A stretch of 64,000 nucleotides of DNA from Lycorma delicatula (GCF_047948215.1 NC_134465.1:20232022-20296021), one strand, 5' to 3'. Positions 26,101 to 32,215 are shown, counted from the stretch's first letter. The notes: generated by a model from the sequence alone, not told the origin. Program-made: numbers and translations.

Positions 26101-27453
26101 GATCCGTCATTATCACCTGGAAATAATCAACAACCATTTGGACAGCCATTGGCCCCTGGAAATAATCAGCAACCATTTGGACAGACATTATCGCCAGAAA
26201 ATTATCAACAACCATTTGGACAGACATTGCCGCCTGGAAATAATCAACAACCATTCGGACAGACATTACCGCCTGGAAATAATCAACAACCATTTGGACA
26301 GACATTACCGCCAGAAAATTATCAACAACCATTTGGACAGACATTGCCGCCAGAAAATTATCAACAACCATTTGGACAGACATTACCGCCTGGAAATAAT
26401 CAACAACCATTTGGACAGACATTACCGCCAGAAAATTATCAACAACCATTTGGATAGACATTATCGCCTGGAAATAATCAACAACCATTTGGACAGACAT
26501 TACCGCCAGAAAATTATCAACAACCATTTGGACAGACATTACCGCCAGCAAATAATCAACAACCATTTGGACAGACATTACCACCAGAAAATAATCAGCA
26601 ACCATTTGGACAGACATTACCACCAGAAAATAATCAGCAACCATTTGATCCGTCATTACCTGGAAATACACAACAACCGTTTGGACAGACATTACCGCCA
26701 GCAAATAATCAACAACCATTTGGACAGACATTACCACCAGAAAATAATCAGCAACCATTTGGACAGACATTACCACCAGAAAATAATCAACAACCATCTG
26801 GACAGACATTGCCGCCTGGAAATAATCAACTACCATTTGATCCGTCATTATCACCTGGAAATAATCAACAACCATTTGGACAGCCATTGGCCCCTGGAAA
26901 TAATCAGCAACCATTTGGACAGACATTATCGCCAGAACATTATCAACAACCATTTGGACAGACATTGCCGCCTGGAAATAATCAACAACCATTCGGACAG
27001 ACATTACCGCCTGGAAATAATCAACAACCATTTGGACAGACATTACCGCCAGAAAATTATCAACAACCATTTGGACAGACATTGCCGCCAGAAAATTATC
27101 AACAACCATTTGGACAGACATTACCGCCTGGAAATAATCAACAACCATTTGGACAGATATTACCGCCAGAAAATTATCAACAACCATTTGGATAGACATT
27201 ATCGCCTGGAAATAATCAACAACCATTTGGACAGACATTACCGCCAGAAAATTATCAACAACCATTTGGACAGACATTACCCCCTGGAAATAATCAACAA
27301 CCATTTGGACAGATATTACCGCCAGAAAATCATCAACAACCATTTGGACAGATATTACCGCCAGAAAATCATCAACAACCATTTGGGCAGACATTGCTGC
27401 TTGGAAATAATCAACAACCATTTGATCAGACTTTACCACGAGGAAATCCCTAA
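8129..27453 (+). CDS. Gene 1: secreted micro-exon protein with giant Q/P/G/N-rich repeat exon (gene model)
   Basis: Proposed join: 8,129-8,176 (signal peptide), 12,368-12,418, 17,786-17,890, then either 22,901-23,137 (short form, total 146 aa) or 23,308-26,457 (long form, about 1,117 aa to the first TAG). Every junction is phase 0 with AG/GT borders, so any exon can be joined to any other without a frameshift. I do not recognise the family. The protein is predicted to be secreted: the signal peptide is MRALSGILFILPLFWK, and the mature part is Pro/Phe/Gly-rich with a few Cys. The long form is dominated by a 13-residue Gln/Pro repeat with almost no charged residues except Glu. The strict phase-0 pattern, the GTAATT donor on exon 3 and the A-like and B-like motifs tie it to Gene 2 downstream. 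A salivary, glandular or surface structural protein is plausible. That is inference, and transcript evidence is absent. Additional exons could have been missed. Confidence 0.62.
8640..8785 (-). repeat. tRNA-derived SINE, family 2
   Basis: On the minus strand the sequence contains an A-box (GAGTGGTAGCGTCTCGGCC type) and a B-box (GGGTTTGAATCCCGGTCAGG). Related copies lie at about 20,965-21,065 (plus) and 44,150-44,255 (minus). It lacks a proper paired acceptor stem, so it is not scored as a functional tRNA. It lies in intron 1 of Gene 1. Confidence 0.7.
8786..9330. other. Gene 1 intron 1, AT-rich with repeat debris
   Basis: Nothing gene-like is seen. The stretch 9,180-9,290 is the inverse of the family R flanking sequence (TTTCACTAATAACTTCTGAT). 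Confidence 0.4.
9335..9745 (-). repeat. Dispersed repeat family R, copy 2
   Basis: Reverse complement of the 5,890-6,350 unit: ATGGATATTTCCGTTGATAT near 9,668 and the AATACTTCCTTTACTTTGTA head near 9,715. The tail carries a degenerate tRNA-like T-arm (near 9,375). The reading frame across it is a shadow shared by all copies. Confidence 0.7.
9746..10305. other. Gene 1 intron 1, no recognisable feature
   Basis: The block at 9,790-9,860 is relatively GC-rich (TGATGCGCCGGGCGGCTGCG) and the rest is AT-rich. It may be the end of an unidentified transposable element. No coding similarity is seen. Confidence 0.35.
10307..10530 (+). repeat. tRNA-derived SINE, family 1, degenerate copy
   Basis: It has the A-box-like TTTGGTCTAGTGTAAAATTT and a B-box-like GGTTCAAATTTTAATAAAGC, then the shared body (GGATTTGAATACTAGATCAT and GGTTGGGTTTCAATTAACCA). 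The 3' end is lost compared with the copies at 11.7 and 52.4 kb. Confidence 0.75.
10531..11700. other. Gene 1 intron 1, AT-rich, nothing recognised
   Basis: No exon with the Gene 1 pattern (AG border, Pro/Phe-rich codons, GT border) was found here. A small GC-richer patch at 10,850-10,930 is unexplained. Confidence 0.4.
11704..11975 (+). repeat. tRNA-derived SINE, family 1, near full length
   Basis: The A-box is TTGGTCTAATGGTGAACGCG and the B-box is GCGTTCAAGTCCTAGTAAAG. The body carries GGATTTGAATACTAGGTCGT, and the 3' end CGGAGGCTAAACAGGAAAAA runs into an A-rich tail. Other copies: 52,373-52,662 (plus), 63,571-63,866 (minus), with fragments at 10.3, 12.6 and 32.2 kb. Confidence 0.85.
12368..12418 (+). 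CDS. Gene 1 exon 2: 17-residue Pro/Phe micro-exon
   Basis: The acceptor TTATTTTTTCAG ends at 12,367. Seventeen codons read ENGCMFFPPPPIPFGSG, followed by a consensus donor GTAAGT at 12,419. It is phase 0 on both sides. The run of prolines with Phe and Gly matches the style of exon 3 and of the tail of exon 4a (FPPPFPPPF), which supports joint splicing. It contains one cysteine. Confidence 0.55.
12630..12760 (+). repeat. tRNA-derived SINE, family 1, 3'-body fragment
   Basis: It contains the shared body words (ACGGATTTGAATATTATATT and GGTTGGATTTCAATTAACCA) but neither the promoter boxes nor the 3' end. Confidence 0.65.
12920..13345 (+). repeat. Dispersed repeat family S, copy 1
   Basis: It shares long words with 47,325-47,945, for example AAAAAAGTTTCACATGTTTA, GGCGGAAGTAGAGTTCACCG (GGCGGAGATAGATTTCACCG there) and GTTTCAGGCAAACGTT. 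No coding capacity is recognised. Confidence 0.6.
13330..13665 (-). pseudogene. mariner-like transposase N-terminal fragment
   Basis: The minus strand encodes a helix-turn-helix region (SKRLKQRAVIEILSAENVS, with IVNRWALKFRKFEA following) and then a linker of the type PVSVTDEKHRKEVNDLL. This is the usual N-terminal layout of an insect mariner transposase. The catalytic domain is missing and is replaced to the left by repeat S. It lies in Gene 1 intron 2. Confidence 0.65.
13666..14385. other. Gene 1 intron 2, AT-rich
   Basis: No gene is seen. The part near 13,740-13,830 may be the remaining end of the mariner copy. A short (ATA)n tract lies near 14,352. Confidence 0.35.
14388..14800 (+). pseudogene. 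LINE C-terminal fragment
   Basis: Across frames the plus strand reads like the domain after the reverse transcriptase of an insect LINE: KVTYLIDVAISSSNNI, then LAFEIKEMWNQKEVY, then IIISAEGIIPSTLHNSLEKL. One in-frame stop falls between the first two blocks. It is a dead fragment in Gene 1 intron 2. Confidence 0.6.
14995..15560. repeat. Possible hAT-like non-autonomous element
   Basis: Two GC-richer ends, CAGAGGTCGGAACCTTTTTG near 14,997 and the inverse of TTGCCGAACCCTTTTTTATT near 15,555, are loosely inverted. The CAGAGGT start resembles hAT termini. The matching is imperfect and no 8-bp target duplication was confirmed. Confidence 0.3.
15690..15790. repeat. Interrupted (TA)n microsatellite
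   Basis: Several TA/AT runs are separated by short spacers, forming small palindromes. No other content is seen. Confidence 0.85.
15800..16620 (+). repeat. Dispersed element with repeated GCTGCGATC motif
   Basis: The head (CTCCTCCTAAACGGCTGGAC) is a phrase seen in many insect interspersed repeats. Inside, the motif GCTGCGATC or its variant recurs several times (near 16,046, 16,290, 16,490 and 16,555), mostly beside an AATTTGGTCCG- or GTAG-type word. This suggests internal tandem amplification. No transposase is seen, and the class is uncertain (possibly Helitron-like). Confidence 0.4.
16621..17785. other. Gene 1 intron 2, end portion
   Basis: AT-rich, with no recognised feature. The branch and pyrimidine tract before exon 3 are weak (TTCTTAATTTATAG). 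Confidence 0.4.
17786..17890 (+). CDS. Gene 1 exon 3: 35-residue Pro/Phe/Met exon
   Basis: The acceptor AATTTATAG ends at 17,785. Thirty-five codons begin FGMSPWMGHPTFPGMHPPF, continue with two runs of Pro separated by Ile and Leu, and end PPPQPFM. The donor is GTAATT at 17,891, the same unusual GTAATT donor that follows almost every Gene 2 A and B exon. The ending QPFM|GTAATT also echoes the exon B ending QPFPMFP|GTAATT. It is phase 0 on both sides. An overlapping reading frame starting at ATG 17,800 is a shadow. Confidence 0.68.
17891..18600. other. Gene 1 intron 3, first part
   Basis: AT-rich. The stretch near 18,280-18,420 (GAACGATTCAACCAATCTTC) resembles generic dispersed repeat text. 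No gene is seen. Confidence 0.35.
18601..19930 (+). mobile_element. Tc1/mariner-superfamily element with TIRs and TA duplication
   Basis: The left terminus CAGAGTGTCCCAAATAAAAC matches the inverse of the right terminus (GTTTTATATGGGACATTCTG). TA flanks both ends (18,599-18,600 and 19,931-19,932). The 1,330-bp length fits an element with a single transposase gene. It is inserted in Gene 1 intron 3. Confidence 0.9.
18770..19815 (+). pseudogene. Tc1/mariner transposase, one or more frameshifts
   Basis: The N-terminal DNA-binding part lies between about 18,800 and 19,130 and is poorly open. The catalytic core includes NVMDSLFFTDEARFQLDGY (first Asp), LQHDGATSHYAG (second Asp) and PPRSPDLTAADFFLRGYLK (third Asp). 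The spacing from the second to the third Asp is 33 residues in between. The open 151-codon C-terminal frame (19,360-19,815) is offset from the upstream frame by a one-base loss near 19,360, so this copy is inactive as read. The end DGGHFQHLV is typical of this group. The exact clade is not assigned. Confidence 0.85.
19931..20960. repeat. Gene 1 intron 3: dispersed-element debris
   Basis: The stretch 19,940-20,320 reads like the interior of a non-autonomous element (GCGAGAACCAACCAACCGAT and a GTCCCCTTAGGGGTGAAGTT patch). The stretch near 20,370-20,450 holds the GC-rich inverted text GATCCAGGGGGCCCCCGC, a hairpin like those near the ends of some insect non-autonomous elements. No transposase is seen. 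Confidence 0.35.
20965..21065 (+). repeat. tRNA-derived SINE, family 2, copy
   Basis: TTGGAGTGGTAGCGTCTCGG (A-box region), then CATTCATCCGGGGAGTCACG and GGGTTCAAATCTCTTGTAAG (B-box). It matches the inverse of 8,690-8,780. It is not a functional tRNA because the acceptor ends do not pair. Confidence 0.65.
21066..21730. other. Gene 1 intron 3, AT-rich
   Basis: No recognisable feature. Confidence 0.35.
21735..22340 (-). repeat. Polypyrimidine-tract dispersed element
   Basis: About 300 bp of almost pure C/T (21,738-22,045) is followed by AAATCGGTCCAGTAGTTTTT and then AAAGCAATGCAAACTTTCAG. The inverse type, an almost pure A/G tract, lies at about 52,800-52,975. Open frames across it on either strand are artefacts of the bias. 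Confidence 0.5.
22341..22900. other. Gene 1 intron 3, end portion
   Basis: AT-rich. It ends in the pyrimidine-rich acceptor TATATTTTTCAG at 22,900. Confidence 0.4.
22901..23137 (+). CDS. Gene 1 exon 4a: short alternative terminal exon
   Basis: The acceptor ends at 22,900. The 78 codons start HDGLFPNSFNSPNKFHNC and continue with a Lys/Ser-rich block (SSVKYSQSPKGKSSVKYK), a Cys pair (VICPECQM), then a Pro/Phe tail (FPPPFPPPFLF) and TAA at 23,135-23,137. It is the paralogue of the head of exon 4b: same order and spacing of DGL/HGL, SPxK, VKYSQSPKGK against MKYCQYPSGK, and KYK against KIK. A polyadenylation signal AATAAA lies at 23,247-23,252, before the next acceptor. This supports it as a genuine terminal exon giving a 146-residue secreted protein. 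It contains three Cys. Confidence 0.68.
   Translation, partial: HDGLFPNSFNSPNKFHNCKSKPEESSVKYSQSPKGKSSVKYKHKNAVICPECQMNKFPFVGGPFDPGFPPPFPPPFLF
23247..23252 (+). terminator. Candidate poly(A) signal for the Gene 1 short form
   Basis: AATAAA lies 110 bp after the exon 4a stop codon and about 55 bp before the exon 4b acceptor. Such hexamers are common in AT-rich DNA, so the support is positional only. Confidence 0.4.
23308..26457 (+). CDS. Gene 1 exon 4b: giant Q/P-rich repeat terminal exon
   Basis: A long pyrimidine tract and CAG at 23,305-23,307 precede the exon, which is phase 0. The first ~130 residues are unique: KHGLKSMFYSSPLKWNFGC, then LMKYCQYPSGKQSYKIKQTH, with five Cys in all. They are followed by a Phe/Pro/Gln transition and then about 70 units of a 12-14-residue repeat, with consensus QQPFGQTLPPENY and the alternates DPSLPxGNT and GPTYPPRNNQL. 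To the first TAG (26,455-26,457) the exon encodes 1,049 residues. The repeats lack Cys and Lys and are rich in Gln, Pro, Gly, Asn and Phe, so disorder or a structural, adhesive or gel-forming polymer is expected. Identity is unknown. Because it is one exon at the 3' end, the repeats grew inside a single exon, unlike the split modules of Gene 2. The upstream in-frame ATG at 23,242 lies in the intron and is not taken as the start. Confidence 0.75.
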   Translation, partial: KHGLKSMFYSSPLKWNFGCNPGHLTSLMKYCQYPSGKQSYKIKQTHGCYPRHGSFPQFPLLAGFPYRQTFPLVGCRGFMHQSFIGQKCAGTGFSIPIQPVYPFGQYSPVGSSLGQTPFANHQTPLVNPVLQFGQTSQLVNTQLPFRQTLPSGIYQQPFGPTYPPRNNQLPFGQTLPSGIYQQPFGPTYPPRNNQLPFGQTLPSGIYQQPFGPTYPPRNNQLPFGQTLPSGIYQQPFGPTYPPRNNQLPIGQTIPPRNNQLQFGQTLPSGTYQQPIGPILPPRNSQIPIGQPMPPRNNQLQFGQTLPSGTYQQPIGPTLPPRNSQIPIGQTIPPRNNQLQFGQTLNSGNNPLSFQQTLPPQNTQQPFGQTIATGNNQLPFNPSLPSGNIQQPFRQTLPLGSTQQPFGQTFPPQNYQQPFGQTLPPENNQQPFGHTLPSGNNQLPFDPLLPTGNTQQPFGQTLPPEIYQQPFGQTLPAENYQQPFGQTLPPENYQQPFGQTLSPENNQQPFDPSLPTGNTQQPFGQTLLPENYQQPFGQTLPPENYQQPFGQTLPPENYHQPFGQTLPPENYQQPFDPSLPGNTQQPFGQTLPPENYQQPLDPSLLSGNTQQPFGQTLLPGNNQLPFDPSLPPGNTQQPFGQTLPTENYQQPFGQTLPLENNQQPFDPSLPPGNTLQPFGQTLPPENYQQPFGQTLPPENNQQPFDPSLPGNTQQPFGQTLPPENNQQPFDPSLPGNTQQPFGQTLPPANNQQPFDPTLPGNTQQPFGQTLPAENNQQPSGQTLPPGNNQQLFDPSLPGNTQQPFGQTLPPENNQQPFDPSLPGNTQQPFGQTLPPANNQQPFGQTLPPENNQQPFGQTLPPENNQQPFDPSLPGNTQQPFGQTLPPANNQQPFGQTLPPENNQQPFGQTLPPENNQQPSGQTLPPGNNQLPFDPSLSPGNNQQPFGQPLAPGNNQQPFGQTLSPENYQQPFGQTLPPGNNQQPFGQTLPPGNNQQPFGQTLPPENYQQPFGQTLPPENYQQPFGQTLPPGNNQQPFGQTLPPENYQQPFG
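23713..27450 (+). repeat. Coding 39-bp (13-codon) tandem repeat array
   Basis: The basic unit encodes QQPFGQTLPPENY. Higher-order forms include a 78-bp dimer, present in three identical copies between about 23,788 and 24,021 (FGQTLPSGIYQQPFGPTYPP), and a 36/39-bp dimer alternating FGQTLPPENN with FDPSLPGNT between about 24,830 and 25,950. Unit lengths vary by whole codons only (12, 13 or 14), so the frame is preserved throughout. This is what a translated repeat under frame constraint looks like. Confidence 0.9.
25800..27275 (+). repeat. 738-bp tandem duplication within the repeat array
   Basis: Positions 25,800-26,537 recur at 26,538-27,275 with an offset of exactly 738 bp (246 codons). By eye I find only two differences between the copies through the stop codon (AAAT to ACAT near 26,938, and C to T near 27,156). 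Both copies carry the CAG-to-TAG change. The duplication is therefore very young and post-dates the stop mutation, or else it is an assembly collapse or expansion artefact. Confidence 0.8.
26458..27453 (+). pseudogene. Post-stop continuation of the exon 4b frame
   Basis: After TAG at 26,455 the same frame stays open for 245 codons to a second TAG (27,193-27,195), then for 85 codons to TAA (27,451-27,453). The last codons (RGNP) lie outside the repeat. Each TAG replaces the CAG of GGA-CAG-ACA. The segment is therefore either newly untranslated 3'UTR, a stop-codon readthrough extension, or coding sequence in alleles lacking the mutation. Confidence 0.6.
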
Positions 27454-27781
27454 TTACCATTAAGGCAGTCATCACACCAATTTCTTCACAACCGTTTAGT
27501 ACATAACCAAGTACTCAAGCCCGGCCGTTTCATTTGGAAGTAGTTGACCTTCTCTAGTTATCCCGTTTAGTAAATTATCCTTCTACTTTTCGAACTTTAA
27601 CTTAAGTGCTAATAATCTTATTTTATTAATTTTCTCATACACAGTATAATAACTAATGAAGTATTAAGTCCAAATTCATAATATATAGATTATTATTGAA
27701 AATATAACTATCAATTATTATTGTTTAAGCTAACGTTACTGGAAAAACTTGTCTTACATTAAAAAATTAATTGCTGTTTAA

Positions 27782-27787
27782 AATAAA
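27782..27787 (+). terminator. Candidate poly(A) signal for the Gene 1 long form
   Basis: The first AATAAA after the terminal TAA lies about 330 bp downstream. It is a weak inference in AT-rich sequence. Confidence 0.3.
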
Positions 27788-27789
27788 AT

Positions 27790-28400
27790 TTTATTAGAAT
27801 ATCTTTTAATTAACATTACTCTTCGTTCTTTTAAATATCGAAAGTGCATAAAATATCAATTATCCTTTTTGAAATTACACATACAAAAAGGTGTTTATCT
27901 ACAAACCAATTTTAAAATAAATAATATGACTAAAAATTATTTATCTCCGTATAGAGATGGAGAGAATTCAAATTAAAAAAAATAATAATAATAATCTTAT
28001 CCACCCAAACAAACAGCGGAATTCTGGTCTACGTTTGTTGTTAGCATGACTCTGTGTCATGTAATATATTCTCAAATTATCTGTAATTCCTGGACTGCAT
28101 CTTCTTTAATGTCATTTATAGTCTAACTGACATCGGTAGCTGTGATGAATAAAGTTGAAAGCATACTCCTTAACTACAATCTTTTTGAGAAAAATCGTAG
28201 ATGAAGGTCGTAGAATACTACTCGTTCTTTAACACCAATTCCCATGAACTACTCAATCATATTTATGACAATAAATCGCAATAAATATTTATTATATTAA
28301 TAACAACCTTTTTTTCTTTTGCCATACATATACAATAAATAATTGAAAATAGAACGGTCAAGCTTTCAAATACAGTGTAACGTTGTTGTTTCGTTTAATA
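27790..28400. other. Intergenic, nothing recognised
   Basis: AT-rich sequence between the end of Gene 1 and the repeat block. No gene is seen. Confidence 0.4.
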
Positions 28401-28404
28401 CATT

Positions 28405-28862
28405 TTTATTTCCTTGTAGAAAGTAAAGGAAGTATTGTGACCGCGAAAAATTTCGGTTTTTTATATTGCAACGGAAATATCCATTTTGACCATTCCTGAA
28501 CCCAGTTTGACTAGTTTCGGCGTGACATTTGTAGGTATGTATCTCACATAACTCAAAAACGATTAGCCGTAGGATGTTGAAATTTTGGATTAGGACTGTT
28601 GTAACATCTAGTTGTGCATACTCCCTTTTTATTGCAATCAGCTGGACCAAAAGTTTATTAAAAAAGACCAAAATCCAAAAAAATTAAAATTTGGACTATT
28701 CTTAATTGCAGTTATAAGCCCTCACTGAGGGTGTTTAACGATATACATAAATGGTGCTTATTTTCGTCGGTTCCAGATTTATAGCCAAATGAAATTTTAA
28801 TTAATGAAATATTTGAATCTTACAAGGAGAAGGCCCATCGGTTCGAATCCGACTTCATATAC
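28405..28862 (+). repeat. Dispersed repeat family R, copy 3
   Basis: The head is TCCTTGTAGAAAGTAAAGGA and the body contains GCAACGGAAATATCCATTTT. The tail, CATCGGTTCGAATCCGACTT, is an excellent tRNA T-arm/B-box. The minus-strand frame within it is the same shadow as in copies 1 and 2. Confidence 0.75.
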
Positions 28863-29039
28863 ATATATTCTCTTTTAACTTTTTTTTTAAATTTAAATGT
28901 ATTGATTTATTTATTAATAATTATTAACCTCTGACTATTAAAAAAAAACTTTTACAATAATTAGTAATTTAATAATAAAAATAGAAAAAAGTATGAAAAA
29001 ATCAGAAATTATTAGTGAAATAAAATTTAAGTACTTTTC

Positions 29040-30480
29040 ATTTTAATTCATATACTTTTAGAGGTTAATAATTATTAATAAATAAAATATATTTAAATTA
29101 AAATATAATATCCATATGAAGTCGGATTCGAACCGATGTATCTATGGTTACGGATCAGACACGTTCTCAATGACACCACATAACTGTTTGAACGAGGTGA
29201 AACAAAATTAATATATAAACTAATATAAAATGCCGATACGGATACCACAAAAAAAACTATGATGAGATGTGGTGTCTACCGCAATAAAGATGTGTAACCG
29301 TCCACTCTATTAAAGAATTGGAGGACTCGCTTTAATATGAAATAAGTTTAAATGAAGTGCAGCAAAAAAAGTATAAATATGATTTAATAGGCGTACAAGG
29401 AAGTCATGCTGTGTCTACATCGATATGTTTTAAATAACATTATCGAAAACGAGGTTTCTATTGATAAGATTATGGCTTGTGTTTATATAATAACAGAATT
29501 GTTCGGATTGAACAGATAAATTGAGTTAAAATTAAAACATTAAAGGTATATAAACTGTCGGTTTCAATATATAAACATAAGTTATAAACTTATCTTTAGA
29601 AAATCTTTTTTATTAATGTTATTTACAAAATTGTATTGATCGAAATAAAAAAAATTATACTAGATCTGAAATCTTGACGGTTTTATTTTCATTTATTTAT
29701 CAGTTTAAAATAAGTCAAAAATTGTAATAAATCGATTAAAATAAAATCCAAAAATTCGTATTATGAAATACAACTCGTTTAAAAATGTTCATTTCTGAGC
29801 ATAAAAGAAAATAAAGGATATTAAAAAAACTTTCCTCAAATGTTAACCAAAACTAATGCAATTTAATTTTCATGGAGAGGTCAAATTATTGAAACGAAAA
29901 TACTTTTAACAATAATAATTCATAATGCAAAGCTGTATAAATTGAGTAGTAAACAGCGTGACGAATAATTTATAACAATGATTAGGTAGATGGGGTGAGG
30001 TGAGAAAGGAAAATAAAATGCATCCACAAATATATATTTTTTTTAAAATTTGATGTGGACACTACGTGACTTCCTTCTACGCCTATTAAATTACATATAC
30101 ACAATTTTGCTGCGTTTGATTTAAACTTATTTCATTTGAAAGTGAGATACGATCTTCCAATTCTTTAATGAAATGGACAATTACACGATTGCTGAAATAT
30201 TAATTTTTATTAATATCAAATATTTATACAATTATTAGTTAACAATCTTACCTGAAATATTGGGTTATGATGTAACAATCATTTTTTTCACAATTAATTT
30301 TCAATTAATATTAAATAATCAGATGTTTCACTAAATCTAATATCACATGACGTCCTTGTATACCTATTGAATTACATATATATTTTTAAAAGTAGATAAA
30401 ATTTTATTTCACTAAAACTTCTGATTTTTTTTTCTTATTGCTGTTATTGATTATTATTTATTGTAATTTTTTTTATAATT
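29040..30480. repeat. Inverted/tRNA-like repeat block
   Basis: 29,095-29,215 on the minus strand reads as a tRNA-like head (GTGGTGTCATTGAGAACGTG, then CATCGGTTCGAATCCGACTT). The phrase GGCGTACAAGGAAGTCATG at 29,390 recurs inverted near 30,060 and 30,350. The block is a pile of SINE-type copies in opposite orientations. No gene is seen. Confidence 0.5.
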
Positions 30481-30514
30481 AGTGGTTCATAATTATTAAG
30501 AAATCAATATAATT

Positions 30515-30945
30515 AAATTTTAAAAAAGAAGTCGGATTCGAACCGATGTGCCTTCCCCTTGTAAGATCAAAATATTTCATTAATTAAAAATTTATTTAGC
30601 TATAACTCTGGAACCAATGAAAATAAGTATCATTTATGAATATCATTGAAAAGCTTTCAATGAGGGCTTATTACTGCAATTAGGGGAAAGTGTTTTGGAT
30701 TTTGGGCTTTTTTTGACACTTTTTCAGTCGATTGCAATAAAAAGGGGAATGCACAACTAGATGTTACAACAGTCCTAAATCCAAAATTTCAACATCCTAC
30801 GGCTAATCGTTTTTGAGTTACGTGAGATCATACGTACTTACATACAGACATCAAGCCGAAACTAGTCAAAATGAATATTTCGTTGAAATCTGAAAACCGA
30901 AATTTTTCGCGATCGCAATACTTCGTACAAGGAACTAAAAATTAC
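30515..30945 (-). repeat. Dispersed repeat family R, copy 4
   Basis: GAAGTCGGATTCGAACCGAT at the left is the inverse of the tRNA-like tail. The element then runs in reverse through CAACATCCTACGGCTAATCG to the AATACTTCGTACAAGGAAC head. Its orientation is opposite to copy 3. Confidence 0.75.
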
Positions 30946-32210
30946 CGTTTTTAAGAAATTATTATTTGAATAAAAAAAAAAGTATAACAAAAAAAAATAG
31001 ATAACTTATTTTCTGCTTAATTCCAATCATTTCCATGTTGAATAAATAATACAAAATTATTAAAATGTATGCTTTGACATATACACATACAGACACACAC
31101 ACATACAGTATATACGTATATATTGTATTGCAATATATTTTCAATATTTATATATATTGCAAATTTTTTAGACAGGAGCGGATTTTAGCTAGTATTATTC
31201 CCGAGCTGTGGTTCGACTTACACGATAGCCGAGGCAAAGCTCTTATCTTCAGAGCAAAATTCTACTCTTTGATCTTCCTAATTTCTTTATGACACCTAGA
31301 ACAATGAAAAACTTTCGTAGCACATATTAAGATATTGAGGTTTAATAATTTAAATAAAATCTAATGTAACATAAAGTCTATTCAATTTCAAGAATACTGA
31401 AGATATAAGATATAAAATCATGTATAGAAATGGTGTATATATTGATTGGAAAAAAAAACAGTCAAATAAATCTTAATCTCTATGTTTCTCTCCCCGATAT
31501 CTAAATTTTAAAACCTAAAAAACATTACGAATTTGTATATTTAACTGCATTTTTGGCAGCTGTAGTGAATCTAATAAAAAAAATAATAACTTGAACTTTG
31601 AAAATCAGTACATAGGAGGTAATCATTAAGAGTTGTTATAGGAGCCTAATAACATTGCCATCAGGCAGGATTAGTATTGTTTGACTTAGAATTTGATTGC
31701 TGACAGGTTTGATTGTTTGACATTAGGATTGTTTTTACTCAATTTTTATTGAGTAAAATAACATTGACTCAAATTTGATTATTCAAAACTATTTCTGGCT
31801 AAAGTTTAAGATATTTTTGAAAAAATCAAAATTGAGATAAAAATATATTAAAAAATGGCCAGCCAGTTGCAATGAGAAGTTAGAGTTTATAATTCGCCAG
31901 AATACTACTTCCATTACAGGCTATGTAGATCTTGAGGAAAGATCTAGGAAAGAGAAGATATTTAATTGAATTAGAAACACAAAAACAAGTTTTAAATCTG
32001 TTAAAAATGAAAAAATACTACTGCCAAAATACCTAAAAAAAAAATAGGATGTCTTCTGGACACGGTTTTTCAAATTCGCATTTGATTTTCAAATGAGTGC
32101 ATCCTAAGCGCGTTAGGCATGCAGGTTACAATCATTGCTCTTTAATATAGTTATTACTAATATAGGATAACTAAAGAGCGGGTAACAATTTTGTATGCAG
32201 TATAATTTTT
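30946..32210. other. Intergenic, AT-rich
   Basis: It holds a short (CA)n/(TA)n run near 31,080-31,120. I could not identify the block 31,840-31,990, which reads like transposon debris. No gene is seen. Confidence 0.35.
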
Positions 32211-32215
32211 GTTCG

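Noticed and set aside
23713..27450. CRISPR-like or satellite array
   Set aside because: The units are adjacent with no unique spacers, and they keep a reading frame. This is a coding repeat in eukaryotic DNA.
25298..27463. A 721-codon second-frame open frame (and 24,500-25,279, 23,780-24,340)
   Set aside because: Frame shadow of the Gene 1 repeat exon. The Q/P frame connects in phase to upstream exons with a unique N-terminal region, and this one does not.
24482..27475. A 997-codon minus-strand open frame
   Set aside because: It exists only because the sense repeat lacks stops on the antisense side. It has no splice or start context and a wholly repetitive composition.
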